Shown piece after piece: positions 42,464 through 51,337 of a stretch of 64,000 bases of DNA (position 1 is the stretch's first letter; each line of letters starts with the position of its first letter). The position numbers were made by a program, and so were the translations under genes. Source of the DNA: Pseudomonadota bacterium (GTDB lineage Bacteria > Myxococcota_A > Polyangia > Polyangiales > Polyangiaceae); assembly GCA_023398955.1 (NCBI GenBank), contig JAEWRL010000147.1, forward strand, positions 1 to 64,000, given 5' to 3'. Below the pieces are notes generated by a model, which saw only the letters and a list, made by a program, of their open reading frames with translations, searched no databases and was not told where the DNA came from.

Positions 42464-43447
42464 ATGAGCGATAGCGAGCCGCCAGCCACCGTCCGCACCG
42501 AGCTCAATCCTCAGGAGCTGGAGGGCTTGGAGGTGCTCCGTGGCGTGGCATGGGGCCCAATTTGGAGCCTCATCGCCGCCTGCAGGGTCCTGCGCCTCAA
42601 CCCTGGAGACGTCCTCTTGGAGCACGGCGCGACGAACACCAGCCTGTACTTGGTTCTGGATGGGCACCTGGCGGTGCGCCTCTCGTCTCCTGATTCTCCC
42701 GCCGTCGCCGATCTCGACCGTGGCGAAACGGTCGGCGAGCTTTCCCTGATCGATCACCGGCCCGTTTCAGCCTGGGTCGTCGCCAGTGCACCCAGCCGAC
42801 TCCTGCAAATCGAGGAGGGTGTCTTCTGGGACCTCGTGGCATCATCCCACCAATTCGCCGTCAACCTTCTGCTCCTGCTCTCGTCGCGGCTGCGCGGCAA
42901 CAACGCCAGCCTGGAACACAGTCATCAGTTGCGTGCCCGCTGGGAGCGGGTAGCCACCGTCGACGTCCTCACGGAGCTGCATAACCGTCGATGGTTCGAG
43001 GAGTCATGGCCGCGCCTCGTGCGTCGCTTTCAGTTCTCTCGGGACCCCCTCAGCCTGCTCATGGTGGATATCGATCACTTCAAATCCTTCAACGACCATT
43101 TCGGTCATGCCACCGGTGACCTGGTGCTCGCTGGTGTCGCAAAGACCCTTTCGCGTTCTGTACGTCCCACCGACACGGTCGTTCGGATTGGTGGTGAGGA
43201 GCTCGCGGTCATCTTGCCAAACACGGATCTCGCTGGCGCCATGGTGGCTGCCGAGCGCTTGCGGCTCGCCGTTGCGAATGCCCAGGTTCGCTCCCCCAAA
43301 GACTCGTTATTGCCCCAGGTGACGATCTCGGTGGGCGCTTCGCAGCTCCGCAACGACGACTCGCCGCTCCGGGTGCTCGAACGCGCAGACGCAGCACTCT
43401 ACAGCGCGAAGACCGAAGGAAGGAACCGCTCGGTGTCGTCCGAGTGA
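42464..43447 (+). CDS. Cyclic-nucleotide-binding-like diguanylate cyclase (cNMP-GGDEF)
   Basis: Cytoplasmic c-di-GMP synthase of 327 residues: a cyclic nucleotide-binding domain (about 15-150: GDVLLEHGATNTSLYLVLDG, GETVGELSLI) followed by a GGDEF domain (about 165-325) with VDIDHFKSFNDHFGH and the active-site signature RIGGEEL, a functional GGEEF-type variant. No RxxD product-inhibition site was checked. ATG at 42464 has a GGAG 12 nt upstream. The cNMP domain may respond to a nucleotide or stand-alone signal. Confidence 0.93.
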   Translation: MSDSEPPATVRTELNPQELEGLEVLRGVAWGPIWSLIAACRVLRLNPGDVLLEHGATNTSLYLVLDGHLAVRLSSPDSPAVADLDRGETVGELSLIDHRPVSAWVVASAPSRLLQIEEGVFWDLVASSHQFAVNLLLLLSSRLRGNNASLEHSHQLRARWERVATVDVLTELHNRRWFEESWPRLVRRFQFSRDPLSLLMVDIDHFKSFNDHFGHATGDLVLAGVAKTLSRSVRPTDTVVRIGGEELAVILPNTDLAGAMVAAERLRLAVANAQVRSPKDSLLPQVTISVGASQLRNDDSPLRVLERADAALYSAKTEGRNRSVSSE

Positions 43448-43489
43448 TCATTCAGGCGGTGCAGCTCACTGTCACCCAAGGCGGGGCTC

Positions 43490-43996
43490 TCATTCGAAGA
43501 TGCGACGCGCGCTCAACGCGCCGGAGAAGCTCTCGGCGCCCATCCTCAACTCATACACTCCGGGCTCGCGCGCCTGGATGCGGACCGAGTCCTCACCGGG
43601 CACCTTGAATGTGTGAAGGATCCTCTTCGATGGCGAAACGAGCACGAGACCGAGATTGCCGCGGCGAACCTCGGTCGTAAGCTCGATGGTGAGGGCATCG
43701 GCCTCGCGCAGCTGAGTGGCCATGATGGTGCGAATGCCCGAGGTCTCTCCTCCGGATAGCTCCAAGTGATCGATGTCGGCGGCGGCCGCGGGACCGCTGA
43801 TTGTCTGGCGCAAGCGGGACTCCTTGCGCGTCACCCCCGTGGACGTGCTGGTGGCAAGGCCCCCGCTCAGCTTCTCTGGGGTCATGGTGACCAGCTCCGG
43901 ACTCGCGCCGTTCGTATCGTCGATGTGCTGGCAAGCCAAAGCCAAGATCCACTGGAGAGCAGGAAACAGCCGGTGGGACAGATTCCGGAGCGCCAT
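43490..43996 (-). CDS. Putative lipoprotein
   Basis: Predicted 168-residue lipoprotein with a leader and lipobox (LALAC). The mature region is short and beta-rich in its last 90 residues (LTIELTTEVRRGNLGLVLVSPSKRILHTF), ending in a C-terminal YELRMGAES stretch typical of Ig-like beta proteins. No family recognised. The gene converges with the GGDEF gene (42-bp gap). Confidence 0.6.
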   Translation of the reverse strand: MALRNLSHRLFPALQWILALACQHIDDTNGASPELVTMTPEKLSGGLATSTSTGVTRKESRLRQTISGPAAAADIDHLELSGGETSGIRTIMATQLREADALTIELTTEVRRGNLGLVLVSPSKRILHTFKVPGEDSVRIQAREPGVYELRMGAESFSGALSARRIFE

Positions 43997-44354
43997 TACT
44001 GCCAGGATGCAAGAGGAACCGAAAGCCGCAAGACCCTAGCCCGCTGCACGTCACTCGCCCGCGCCGTGCAGCGGGCCTGGTCCCGCACTCGGGCGCTTGG
44101 CATGGCCTTCTTGTCGATAGTCCCCGCTGCTGCAACGATGACCCGACGTCGAGCCGTTCGTCACAGCCCCCGGCGCCCTTCTGCTTGTTCCGAGAGTATC
44201 TGGGCAAGGAGCTAAGCCGGTCAAGTGCGAAAGATTCGGCAACACTGCAGCAAACGGGACCCCGAACGAGGGTGTGGGACGAGGCCACCAGCGCCGCTAA
44301 CTTGTCGAGACAGCCGGGGTTCGGTCTACGATCGGGACCCCGGTCGATACCGCT
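43997..44354. other. Divergent intergenic gap, no feature seen
   Basis: About 360 bp between a lipoprotein gene on the minus strand and the Ser/Thr kinase on the plus strand. It must hold both promoters. I saw no repeat, RNA or credible small gene. Confidence 0.5.
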
Positions 44355-46109
44355 ATGCAAAGCCCCCGTCCCCCTGAATCGGTCTCCGAGCCTGAACACA
44401 CTCTTGAGCAGTGCTCGCGCATGGGAAAGTACCGAATCGTGCGGGAAATTGGCAGCGGCGGATTCGCTTCGGTCTATTTCGCGCGCCGCGACGACACAGA
44501 CCAGCCGGTGGCGCTCAAGGTGTTACGTCAAAACCTTGACGAAGCCGTGCGCGACCAGGTCCGCGCGCGCTTCCTCGCCGAAAGGAACATCGCCTCGGCC
44601 ATCGCCCACCCAGCCGTCGTCAAGATCGTCGACGCGAGCGAACCGGACGCCGAGTTGCCCTACCTGGCGATGGAGTACGTAGAGGGTCGTCCATTTGGAC
44701 AGCACTGCCGCGCCATTCGTGGAAGGCTCGCGAGTATCGATGGCGAGGCGATGGGCGCATGGCTCAATTCCTTGGCCCGCTTGGGCCATCAGATCGCAGC
44801 GGCAATGGCCGCAGCACATGCCAAGAACATCGTCCATCGGGACCTGAAGCCTGACAACGTGCTCGTCGCGTGGCCCAACACGGGGACGGGCGAACCGCGC
44901 GTCAAGGTACTGGACTTCGGCATTGCAAAGGCCCCCCTGCGCTTGTTCCCCGTTCGCCAGGGGCCTACGTTCACCCGCTACTGGACCGATCTCGGTACGG
45001 TAATGGGGTCTCCGCCCTACATGGCGCCGGAGCAGGACGGCGCGGCTCACACAGTCACGGGCAAAGCCGACGTCTATGCACTGGGGGTCATGCTGCTGCT
45101 TCCGGTGGCGGGCGTGGATGAACGTGAAGTAGACCGAGGAGCATTCGTCGTTGACCTTCCCGGGGATCTGGAAGCGCTGCTGCGGCGGTGTCCGGAGCTG
45201 CCGCTGGACTGGGTCCAGTTGCTGCGAGCGATGGTAGCCCTCGAACCTGACGCGCGGCCCACCATGCTCCAGGTGGCCCGTCGCCTGCAGCAGTTGGGGC
45301 AACCCAATCGGCAGTTTGCCGTGGCCGTCGCGGACTGGCTCGAGCGTGGTCGCCTTCCGCGCGCCAGGGCGCTCGTCCGTTTCATGGGGTGGGCGGAGTC
45401 GGCGCCATCCTTGACTGATGAAGAGCTTCTGTTCCTGAAGCGCGCTCCGGTGGCCAAGCTCAAGAGGTTCCGTTGGGCAGCGACGCTGGGGTTCGCCGCA
45501 GCGATCTTGGCGGGCTCGAGCGCGGCGCTGGCGTGGCACGTCGCTCGTCAGCGTGAATCCCTCCGCGCCTACGAGACGCGCTTGGGCACGGAGCGCGCGC
45601 TCCATCGGGAGGAGCTCGAAGTGCTCGCTGCGCGCCGCGGAGGCGCGCTCGACGAGGGCCAGCCCTCCACCGAGCAGTCGGGCACGCCGCGCTCCTTGCC
45701 AAAGCAACTCGCGGAACAGCTCCTGAAGGCCGAGTCTGCGCTGTCCGACGCGCGGGGACGACTCCGCGACGCCGAGTCGCAGAAGGACGCGCTGGAGCGG
45801 GAGCTCCGGGTCTTCCGAAGCCGCGCTGAAGACGCCGTTCGCGAGCGCGATGATGCTCGACGGCGGCTTGGAAAAGCCGTTGGAGAGCTAGCTGAAGCCC
45901 GCAAGCACGGCTCCAGCAACGAGGCGGACGCCGTCGGTTGCCAGCGCCGGCTCCAGACAGCGGAACAGAGTCTCGAGGAAGCCGGGGATCGCCTCGAGCT
46001 CTGCAATCGCGCTCTGCGCCAGCGGGGGGCAGCGAACAGCGACACCTCGACCGATACCCACGCGCGGCTGGAACCTGAGCCGGGCAAGCCCACAGACACC
46101 GCCCTTTGA
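44355..46109 (+). CDS. Transmembrane eukaryote-type Ser/Thr protein kinase
   Basis: Hanks-type kinase of 584 residues. Kinase domain about 24-310: P-loop GSGGFASVY, VALKV lysine, HRDLKPDN catalytic loop (near residue 161), DFGIAKA, and the APE-like MAPEQD. A transmembrane helix (about 370-392) is followed by a coiled coil of about 170 residues rich in Glu/Arg/Ala, which would be periplasmic, and a Thr/Pro tail. The orientation places the coiled coil outside as a sensor. It reads toward a lipoprotein gene 67 bp downstream, which might be its ligand or accessory, as inference. Confidence 0.93.
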   Translation: MQSPRPPESVSEPEHTLEQCSRMGKYRIVREIGSGGFASVYFARRDDTDQPVALKVLRQNLDEAVRDQVRARFLAERNIASAIAHPAVVKIVDASEPDAELPYLAMEYVEGRPFGQHCRAIRGRLASIDGEAMGAWLNSLARLGHQIAAAMAAAHAKNIVHRDLKPDNVLVAWPNTGTGEPRVKVLDFGIAKAPLRLFPVRQGPTFTRYWTDLGTVMGSPPYMAPEQDGAAHTVTGKADVYALGVMLLLPVAGVDEREVDRGAFVVDLPGDLEALLRRCPELPLDWVQLLRAMVALEPDARPTMLQVARRLQQLGQPNRQFAVAVADWLERGRLPRARALVRFMGWAESAPSLTDEELLFLKRAPVAKLKRFRWAATLGFAAAILAGSSAALAWHVARQRESLRAYETRLGTERALHREELEVLAARRGGALDEGQPSTEQSGTPRSLPKQLAEQLLKAESALSDARGRLRDAESQKDALERELRVFRSRAEDAVRERDDARRRLGKAVGELAEARKHGSSNEADAVGCQRRLQTAEQSLEEAGDRLELCNRALRQRGAANSDTSTDTHARLEPEPGKPTDTAL

Positions 46110-46176
46110 CACGGCACGGGGTTCGACCCGAGGATGGGGAGCCCGCAATCCGACTACCCCACAGGACGAGTTCGAG

Positions 46177-46878
46177 ATGAATGGTTCGTGTCCCCGTCTT
46201 CGCCACCTCTTCTGGATGCTCGCCCTCGGCGCTTGTGAGGAGGGCGAGAAACCGCCCGTCACAGCGAGTGCTGCCCCCAGTATTCAGGCGTCCATCGTTG
46301 CTCCGCCCCCGGCTCCTCCTCCTGCGCCGGCAGACATCGACGCAACACCGTTGGTTGAGCAGCTCCGGTGCCCAAACCGCCAAACGGAGGGCGCTTGCCG
46401 CGTGATCGAGAGCTTTCAGAAGGCCGATGCTTGGGCCTGGAAGCGACCGGCACGCGAAGCGCGCTGGGTGGGTTACGTGTACGACGTGACGCAGGGCGTG
46501 GAGACCCGAGAGATCGTCATACTCTTCGCAAAGGAGATCCCAACCGCGCAGGCCGCACCCGGTGCCCTACCCGTGCGCGCTGGCACGGGCACGTTCCCTG
46601 AGCGTCTGATGGCACACGCAGACCGCCTGGTGCGGGCGAGAGCCCAGCGCTCGGGGCCTTCCCCTCGCAACCAGGCGCCACGATTCCTCGATGCCTTCGA
46701 ACCGGATAAGCTCTGGAACGTCGTCGACACGGACGGGCCCTCCGTGCTCACTGTCGAGGCCGACACGGCCTACATCCGTGAACTCGATAGAACCGTGTAC
46801 TACGCCCAACCTGACGCAACGAGCCCCGCGAAGCCGGGAGATGGGCGCTACGCGGAGCTCTGGATCGCGACGTGGTAG
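46177..46878 (+). CDS. Putative lipoprotein downstream of the kinase
   Basis: Predicted 233-residue lipoprotein with lipobox (LALGAC), a Pro/Ala-rich linker and a conserved-looking domain with two paired Cys (LRCPNRQTEGACRV) and aromatic residues (WVGYVYDVTQGVE). No family was recognised. It is 67 bp downstream of the kinase on the same strand and may be co-transcribed. It converges with the beta-barrel gene (16-bp gap). Confidence 0.6.
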   Translation: MNGSCPRLRHLFWMLALGACEEGEKPPVTASAAPSIQASIVAPPPAPPPAPADIDATPLVEQLRCPNRQTEGACRVIESFQKADAWAWKRPAREARWVGYVYDVTQGVETREIVILFAKEIPTAQAAPGALPVRAGTGTFPERLMAHADRLVRARAQRSGPSPRNQAPRFLDAFEPDKLWNVVDTDGPSVLTVEADTAYIRELDRTVYYAQPDATSPAKPGDGRYAELWIATW

Positions 46879-46894
46879 GAACCGAGCGTCACCG

Positions 46895-47809
46895 CTAGAG
46901 CTGATATGCGCCCGAGAACCCGAAGAAGAGGCCGGTCGTCTGTACGCCGCCCTCGAGACGGAACGCCAGCTTCTCGTGCGGGCGGTAGCGAACACCTGCC
47001 TGGCCCGAAAGCCACGGCAATACAAGCGGGACGGAGCCCCCATTCAGCCAATTGGGCTCCTTGTAGCCGTCATAGTGGTCATTGTCCGTGTCGCAGTAGT
47101 CTCTGACCATGCCGCTGTTGTCACCGACCGGGACCTCTCCGAGCCTGTCGTCGGAACCGGTACAGCGAGCGTAGGGGCCCTTGCCGCCCTCTCCAACGGG
47201 ATAGGCCTGCACCCGCGTCAGATTTCCCCAGACGATACCGAGACCTGCACCGAATCCATAGAGAATCGAGAAATCCCCGGAAAGCCTCGACGTCCACAGA
47301 AAATCGATGGTGAGATTGACGGCCTTGAGCTTGCTCTCGATGACCTCCCAAGCATCCTCCGGATCCGACGAACCTTTGAATGCGAAGGGCTCCATGCGGT
47401 AGTTCGCCCACCACCCGGCGAAGACCATCTCGAAGTCGTCCTTGCGAACGCCAAGCTCGGGTCCGTAGGCATTGTTGTAGAACGTGTCGCCGCCCTCTCC
47501 GAACAACTTCATGTAGGCTTGCGGTAGGATGAGGCCACGGTACCGAGCCCCAAGGAAGTAATACGTGGTGCCCTGCCTCTCGTACTGAGAGGCGGGCGCT
47601 GCACTTGTCTCCTCGTCGTCGTCGCTGATCTCGACGTCGGTATTGAAGTTCAAGGCCTTGTCGTCATCTTCGAGCGCTGCGTCCTCGTCGTCGTCCTCCG
47701 CCTCTTCCTCTTCCTCGTCATCCTCCCACTGGGCGAATGAAACCTCCGCAACACTGAGAGGCAACAGGCACGCTAGCACCGCAGCACCGAGGCTCTTCAA
47801 TCGAATCAT
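46895..47809 (-). CDS. Predicted outer-membrane beta-barrel protein with acidic N-terminus
   Basis: Exported protein of 304 residues. The signal peptide (MIRLKSLGAAVLACLL) is followed by about 50 residues of very acidic sequence (EDDEEEEEAEDDDEDA), then a beta-rich region (YYFLGARYRGLILPQAYM, FEMVFAGWWANYRM, FSILYGFGAGLGIVWGN) ending with alternating hydrophobic strands and a C-terminal Leu (GFSGAYQL), suggestive of a small barrel. A cysteine pair (CTGSDDRL, DYCDTDND) with acidic loops could bind calcium. ATG at 47809 chosen; an in-frame start at 48010 would add 67 unlikely residues. Divergent from nifA. Confidence 0.7.
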   Translation of the reverse strand: MIRLKSLGAAVLACLLPLSVAEVSFAQWEDDEEEEEAEDDDEDAALEDDDKALNFNTDVEISDDDEETSAAPASQYERQGTTYYFLGARYRGLILPQAYMKLFGEGGDTFYNNAYGPELGVRKDDFEMVFAGWWANYRMEPFAFKGSSDPEDAWEVIESKLKAVNLTIDFLWTSRLSGDFSILYGFGAGLGIVWGNLTRVQAYPVGEGGKGPYARCTGSDDRLGEVPVGDNSGMVRDYCDTDNDHYDGYKEPNWLNGGSVPLVLPWLSGQAGVRYRPHEKLAFRLEGGVQTTGLFFGFSGAYQL

Positions 47810-48144
47810 CTTTGGTGTACTCCCTGCAAATACACGTTCCGAACCGCCGAACCGGCAGCAGGATAGTGCCACGTGCCTATGTTCGCAGGCAAACGAGCTC
47901 ACGGGTGCACCCGATCGGGCCACGGGATGCACAATTCCGAGGTCACCCAAACAGTGGATTGCCAGGGATTGGAGCGGCAGGCTCACGATTCTTCGGTGGC
48001 AGGGCTCCAATCAACGGGCGGGTTCCGCGCCAGCGTGACACGGCGCGGAAACGCCGGGGAAATCCAGTATGCGGAAACTCGAGGCATCGCAGATGCTGAT
48101 CGAGCGTTCCCCGCCCACCGGTCAGGCGCATCCCTTTGCCACCC
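47810..48144. other. Divergent intergenic gap, no feature seen
   Basis: 335 bp between the beta-barrel gene start and nifA. It must hold the promoters of both. I searched by eye for a sigma-54 -24/-12 element (GG-N10-GC) and a NifA box and found no convincing match; nifA may have a housekeeping promoter. Confidence 0.45.
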
Positions 48145-49719
48145 ATGAGTCTACCATCGAGCCCGAGGGCCATTGATCCAGAGACGACTCTGATCGACCC
48201 CTTGGACGCGCTCTACGACATCTCGCACCTGCTCTCCAATCGCACGGGGCAGCGCAAGATGCTGCTCGACATCTTGAGCATCGTCGAGCAAGGCCTGGGA
48301 ATGGCGCGCGCCGTCGTTCGCTTGCTCTCGCCCGACGGCAACGAGCTCGTCGTCGAAGCGGCCCACGATACGGAGACAGCGCTCGAGGCCCCCGCTCCCT
48401 CCGACCAGGGGGTGACCGGCCAAGTGCTGCAATCTGGACGCCCCGTCGTCGTCCCGTCGGTGGCTCCTGGCTACCCGCGCGACCTCTCGCGCGCTGGACG
48501 GCCCGCACCCCCGAGTCACGAGCTCAGCGTCATCTGCGTTCCCATCAGCCTTGGCCAGGAGGTGATCGGCACGCTCTCGGCGGAGATATCATCCCTGGAT
48601 GCGGCAGAACTCCGGACGCGCAAGCAGGCTCTGAGCGTCGTCGCCAGCATGATCGCCCACGACGCGCGTGCCAGGCGCATGGCGAAGGTTCAACGCGACT
48701 CCCTGCAGGCCGAAAACCTACGCCTGAGGCAGGCTCTGGGTGAAAAATTCCGCCCTGAACATATCATCGGCAACTCGCGGGCGATGCGCGAGCTGTACGC
48801 CCGTATCCATCAAGTAGCGTCAAGCAACACCACGGTGCTCATCCGGGGGGAATCCGGTACTGGCAAGGAGCTGGTCGCTTCGGCGATTCACTACCAGAGC
48901 CCCAGAGCGACGAAGCGCTTCGTCAAGGTGAACTGCGCAGCCCTCAACGACGAGCTCCTCCTCAGCGAGCTCTTCGGCCACGAGAAGGGAGCATTCACGG
49001 GTGCTCACCAGACGAGAATCGGGCGCATCGAGGAAGCGGCCGGCGGCACACTGTTTCTAGACGAGATCGGCGAGTTCTCCCCATCCGCTCAGGTCAAGCT
49101 GCTGCGCGTCCTACAGGAACGCGAATTTCAGCGCGTCGGGAGCAACAGGACACTCCTCGCGGATGCTCGCATCGTATGTGCCACCAATCGTGATCTCGAA
49201 GCGGCCGTGGAGAACCGCACCTTTCGCGAAGACCTTTACTACCGCATCAACGTCTTTCCCTTGCTCCTGCCACCCCTGCGCGAGCGGCGGGATGACATCC
49301 TGTTGCTCGCGGACCACTTTGTCGCTCGCATTTCGAAGAGCTTCGACAAGGGCGTGACCCGCATCAGCACCCCCGCCATCAATATGCTGTTCTCCTACCA
49401 CTGGCCCGGGAACGTGCGCGAACTCGAGAACTGCATCGAGCACGGCGTCCTGCTCAGTCAGGACGGGGTAATCCGAGAACAGCACCTACCACCTACTCTT
49501 CAGGTTCCGACCCACGACGATACGCCGCCACAGTCCCTCAGTGCCAAAACGCGCTCCCTGGAGAGGGAGCTCATCCTCGACGCCCTCAAGCGCCACAACG
49601 GCAACGCCGCGGCTGCCGCACGTGAACTCGGCATCACGCCCCGCATGGTGCGCTACAAGGCACGAAACCTCGGTATTGCTGGCATGACGGGACGCCCCAG
49701 CGGGGAACGACTCGCTTGA
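48145..49719 (+). CDS. nifA: NifA-type sigma-54 activator of nitrogen fixation
   Basis: Transcription activator of 524 residues. GAF domain (about 25-175), AAA+ domain with Walker A GESGTGKE, GAFTGA loop and FLDEIGEF, and C-terminal Fis-type helix-turn-helix (GNAAAAARELGITPRMVRYK). The GAF-AAA-HTH order with no receiver is the NifA architecture, and it is directly upstream of nifH on the same strand. The linker after the AAA+ domain has one Cys (ELENCIEHG) but no second Cys within the next few residues, so the Cys-X4-Cys oxygen-sensing motif of rhizobial NifA is missing. No nifL is in the window. ATG at 48145; a TTG at 48136 is also in frame. Confidence 0.9.
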   Translation: MSLPSSPRAIDPETTLIDPLDALYDISHLLSNRTGQRKMLLDILSIVEQGLGMARAVVRLLSPDGNELVVEAAHDTETALEAPAPSDQGVTGQVLQSGRPVVVPSVAPGYPRDLSRAGRPAPPSHELSVICVPISLGQEVIGTLSAEISSLDAAELRTRKQALSVVASMIAHDARARRMAKVQRDSLQAENLRLRQALGEKFRPEHIIGNSRAMRELYARIHQVASSNTTVLIRGESGTGKELVASAIHYQSPRATKRFVKVNCAALNDELLLSELFGHEKGAFTGAHQTRIGRIEEAAGGTLFLDEIGEFSPSAQVKLLRVLQEREFQRVGSNRTLLADARIVCATNRDLEAAVENRTFREDLYYRINVFPLLLPPLRERRDDILLLADHFVARISKSFDKGVTRISTPAINMLFSYHWPGNVRELENCIEHGVLLSQDGVIREQHLPPTLQVPTHDDTPPQSLSAKTRSLERELILDALKRHNGNAAAAARELGITPRMVRYKARNLGIAGMTGRPSGERLA

Positions 49720-49897
49720 GCACCACGAGTAGCCGCCGCCGCGCTGACGCGCTCGGGACGCGAGCCTAACACGGCGCTGTCGAGCCTCACCGCTCGTCCC
49801 CGTCATCGACTCGTCGTTGGTGCCGCGTCCACTGTGCGACGGCGCCGTCGACGGCTCCTGCGCCGTGGATTCTCGAACATTCAGCGAGCGCCGTTGC

Positions 49898-49916
49898 CCT
49901 GTGCTCGCCAAACAGG
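49898..49916. promoter_or_regulatory. CCTGT-N9-ACAGG dyad (NifA-box-like)
   Basis: Inverted repeat CCTGT/ACAGG with a 9-bp spacer, containing TGT-N9-ACA. A canonical NifA upstream activator is TGT-N10-ACA, so the spacing is one base short. It is about 335 bp upstream of the -24 element, further than usual. Confidence 0.35.
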
Positions 49917-50149
49917 TTCGCCGATTCGGTCCTGCGCCTCGTCGGCTGGTTCCATCCCTGGCTTTCCTCCAGCATTTCACGCGTCCCGCCAGCGACATTT
50001 CGGTCACTTCCACCCGCCCCGGCGACAACAATGTCATCGCGACCAGAAGCCCCTATTTATAGCTAGCCCGAGGCTCCTCCTACCGAAGCCGAAAACGTCC
50101 CGTCACACTGTAGGCAGTTCCCGCTGCAATTGCTGCGCGCTCATCCGCC

Positions 50150-50160
50150 CCTGTGACAGG
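50150..50160. promoter_or_regulatory. CCTGTGACAGG palindrome
   Basis: Perfect 11-bp palindrome, about 80 bp upstream of the nifH -24 box. It shares the CCTGT/ACAGG half-sites with two other elements in the same gap. Confidence 0.3.
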
Positions 50161-50189
50161 TTTCCCCGCGAAGTCGTCGACGCAATTCT

Positions 50190-50217
50190 CCTGTCGAGAC
50201 GTACCCAGCGCGACAGG
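50190..50217. promoter_or_regulatory. CCTGTCG-N14-CGACAGG dyad
   Basis: Seven-base inverted repeat with a 14-bp spacer that ends about 20 bp before the -24 element of the nifH promoter. The CCTGT/ACAGG half-sites match those of the two upstream elements. The protein that binds it is not known. Confidence 0.35.
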
Positions 50218-50237
50218 TGACGGCTCACGACGGCTCC

Positions 50238-50253
50238 TGGCACGCTTCTCGCT
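50238..50253 (+). promoter_or_regulatory. Sigma-54 (-24/-12) promoter of nifH
   Basis: TGGCACGCTTCTCGCT matches the consensus TGGCACG-N4-TTGCT with one mismatch (TCGC for TTGC). The GG (50239-50240) and GC (50251-50252) are separated by exactly 10 bp, the required spacing. It is about 143 bp before the nifH ATG, so transcription should start about 12 bp downstream of the GC, giving a leader of roughly 130 nt. Confidence 0.75.
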
Positions 50254-50395
50254 CTATCCCTCAGCATGAGACGCGCTGGCTTCCACCTCTTCCCGAGGAA
50301 TGGACGCCACAGGCACGACGCTCTCGGGCGTACGGCACAGCTCCTTGCCCCTGGGCAAGGGCGCGCCTCGGATCACAGCCAAAGGAACTAGAGCA

Positions 50396-51220
50396 ATGCG
50401 CAAAGTAGCGATCTACGGAAAAGGCGGCATCGGCAAATCGACGACGACTCAGAACACGGTCGCCGCCCTCGCTGAGATGGGCAAGAAGGTAATGGTCGTT
50501 GGATGCGATCCAAAAGCGGATTCGACGCGGCTGCTCATGGGCGGCCTCGTCCAGAAGACGGTGCTCGACACCCTGCGCGACGAGGGCGAAGACGTCGAGC
50601 TGGAGGACATCTGTCGCGACGGCTTCGCCGGCACGCGCTGCACCGAATCGGGCGGCCCAGAGCCAGGCGTCGGCTGCGCCGGTCGCGGAATCATCACCTC
50701 CATCAATCTCCTGGAACAGCTAGGAGCCTATGAGGCCGACAAGGAGCTCGACTACGTATTCTATGACGTCCTCGGGGACGTCGTCTGCGGCGGCTTCGCC
50801 ATGCCGATACGCGAAGGAAAGGCAGAAGAAATCTACATCGTGGTATCAGGCGAGATGATGGCAATGTACGCCGCCAACAACATCTGCAAGGGCATCGTGA
50901 AGTTCGCCAAAGCCGGAGGGGTGCGCCTGGGCGGGCTCATCTGCAACAGCCGCAAGACAGACAACGAGCGGGAGCTCATCGAGGAGCTCGCCAAGCGGCT
51001 CGGCACGCAGATGATCCACTTCGTACCCCGCAACAACGACGTCCAGAGGGCAGAAATCAAGCGCAAGACGGTCATCGACTGGAACCCGAGCTGCGAACAA
51101 GCCGACGAATACCGTACCCTCGCCCGCAACATCGACGCCAATACGAAGCTCGTCATTCCCACACCGCTCAGCATCGAAGAGCTCGAGACCCTGCTGATCA
51201 GCTACGGGATTGCCGCCTGA
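50396..51220 (+). CDS. nifH: Nitrogenase iron protein (dinitrogenase reductase)
   Basis: Homodimeric ATPase that passes electrons to the MoFe protein. The 274-residue sequence has P-loop GKGGIGKST (8-16), the [4Fe-4S] ligands Cys94 (GCAGRG) and Cys131 (DVVCGG), and Arg97, the position ADP-ribosylated by DraT in some diazotrophs. The ATG at 50396 follows AGGAA and gives the standard MRKVAIYGK start; an in-frame start at 50300 is rejected. It is the first structural gene after the sigma-54 promoter, with nifD 117 bp downstream. Confidence 0.99.
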   Translation: MRKVAIYGKGGIGKSTTTQNTVAALAEMGKKVMVVGCDPKADSTRLLMGGLVQKTVLDTLRDEGEDVELEDICRDGFAGTRCTESGGPEPGVGCAGRGIITSINLLEQLGAYEADKELDYVFYDVLGDVVCGGFAMPIREGKAEEIYIVVSGEMMAMYAANNICKGIVKFAKAGGVRLGGLICNSRKTDNERELIEELAKRLGTQMIHFVPRNNDVQRAEIKRKTVIDWNPSCEQADEYRTLARNIDANTKLVIPTPLSIEELETLLISYGIAA

Positions 51221-51337
51221 TTCACCGGACCACTGCCGGCTGCCGCGGCCACGACGGAAACCAGGCTCTAGCACCGATTCGCGCGCAGTGACGTGCCAAC
51301 GCGAGAGCGACATCCCTGCCCCACATCGAGGACCATC

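Larger units (their letters stand above)
49720..50395. other. nifA-nifH intergenic region (regulatory)
   Basis: 676 bp without a credible gene. It holds the sigma-54 promoter at 50238-50253 and three inverted-repeat elements of the form CCTGT ... ACAGG (49898-49916, 50150-50160, 50190-50217). I scanned every TGT in 49720-50240 and found no exact TGT-N10-ACA NifA box; the nearest is TGT-N9-ACA at 49900-49914. The nifH leader (about 130 nt) would be included. Confidence 0.7.

Noticed and set aside
44523..45707. 394-codon open frame on the minus strand over the Ser/Thr kinase
   Set aside because: Antisense shadow; no domain.
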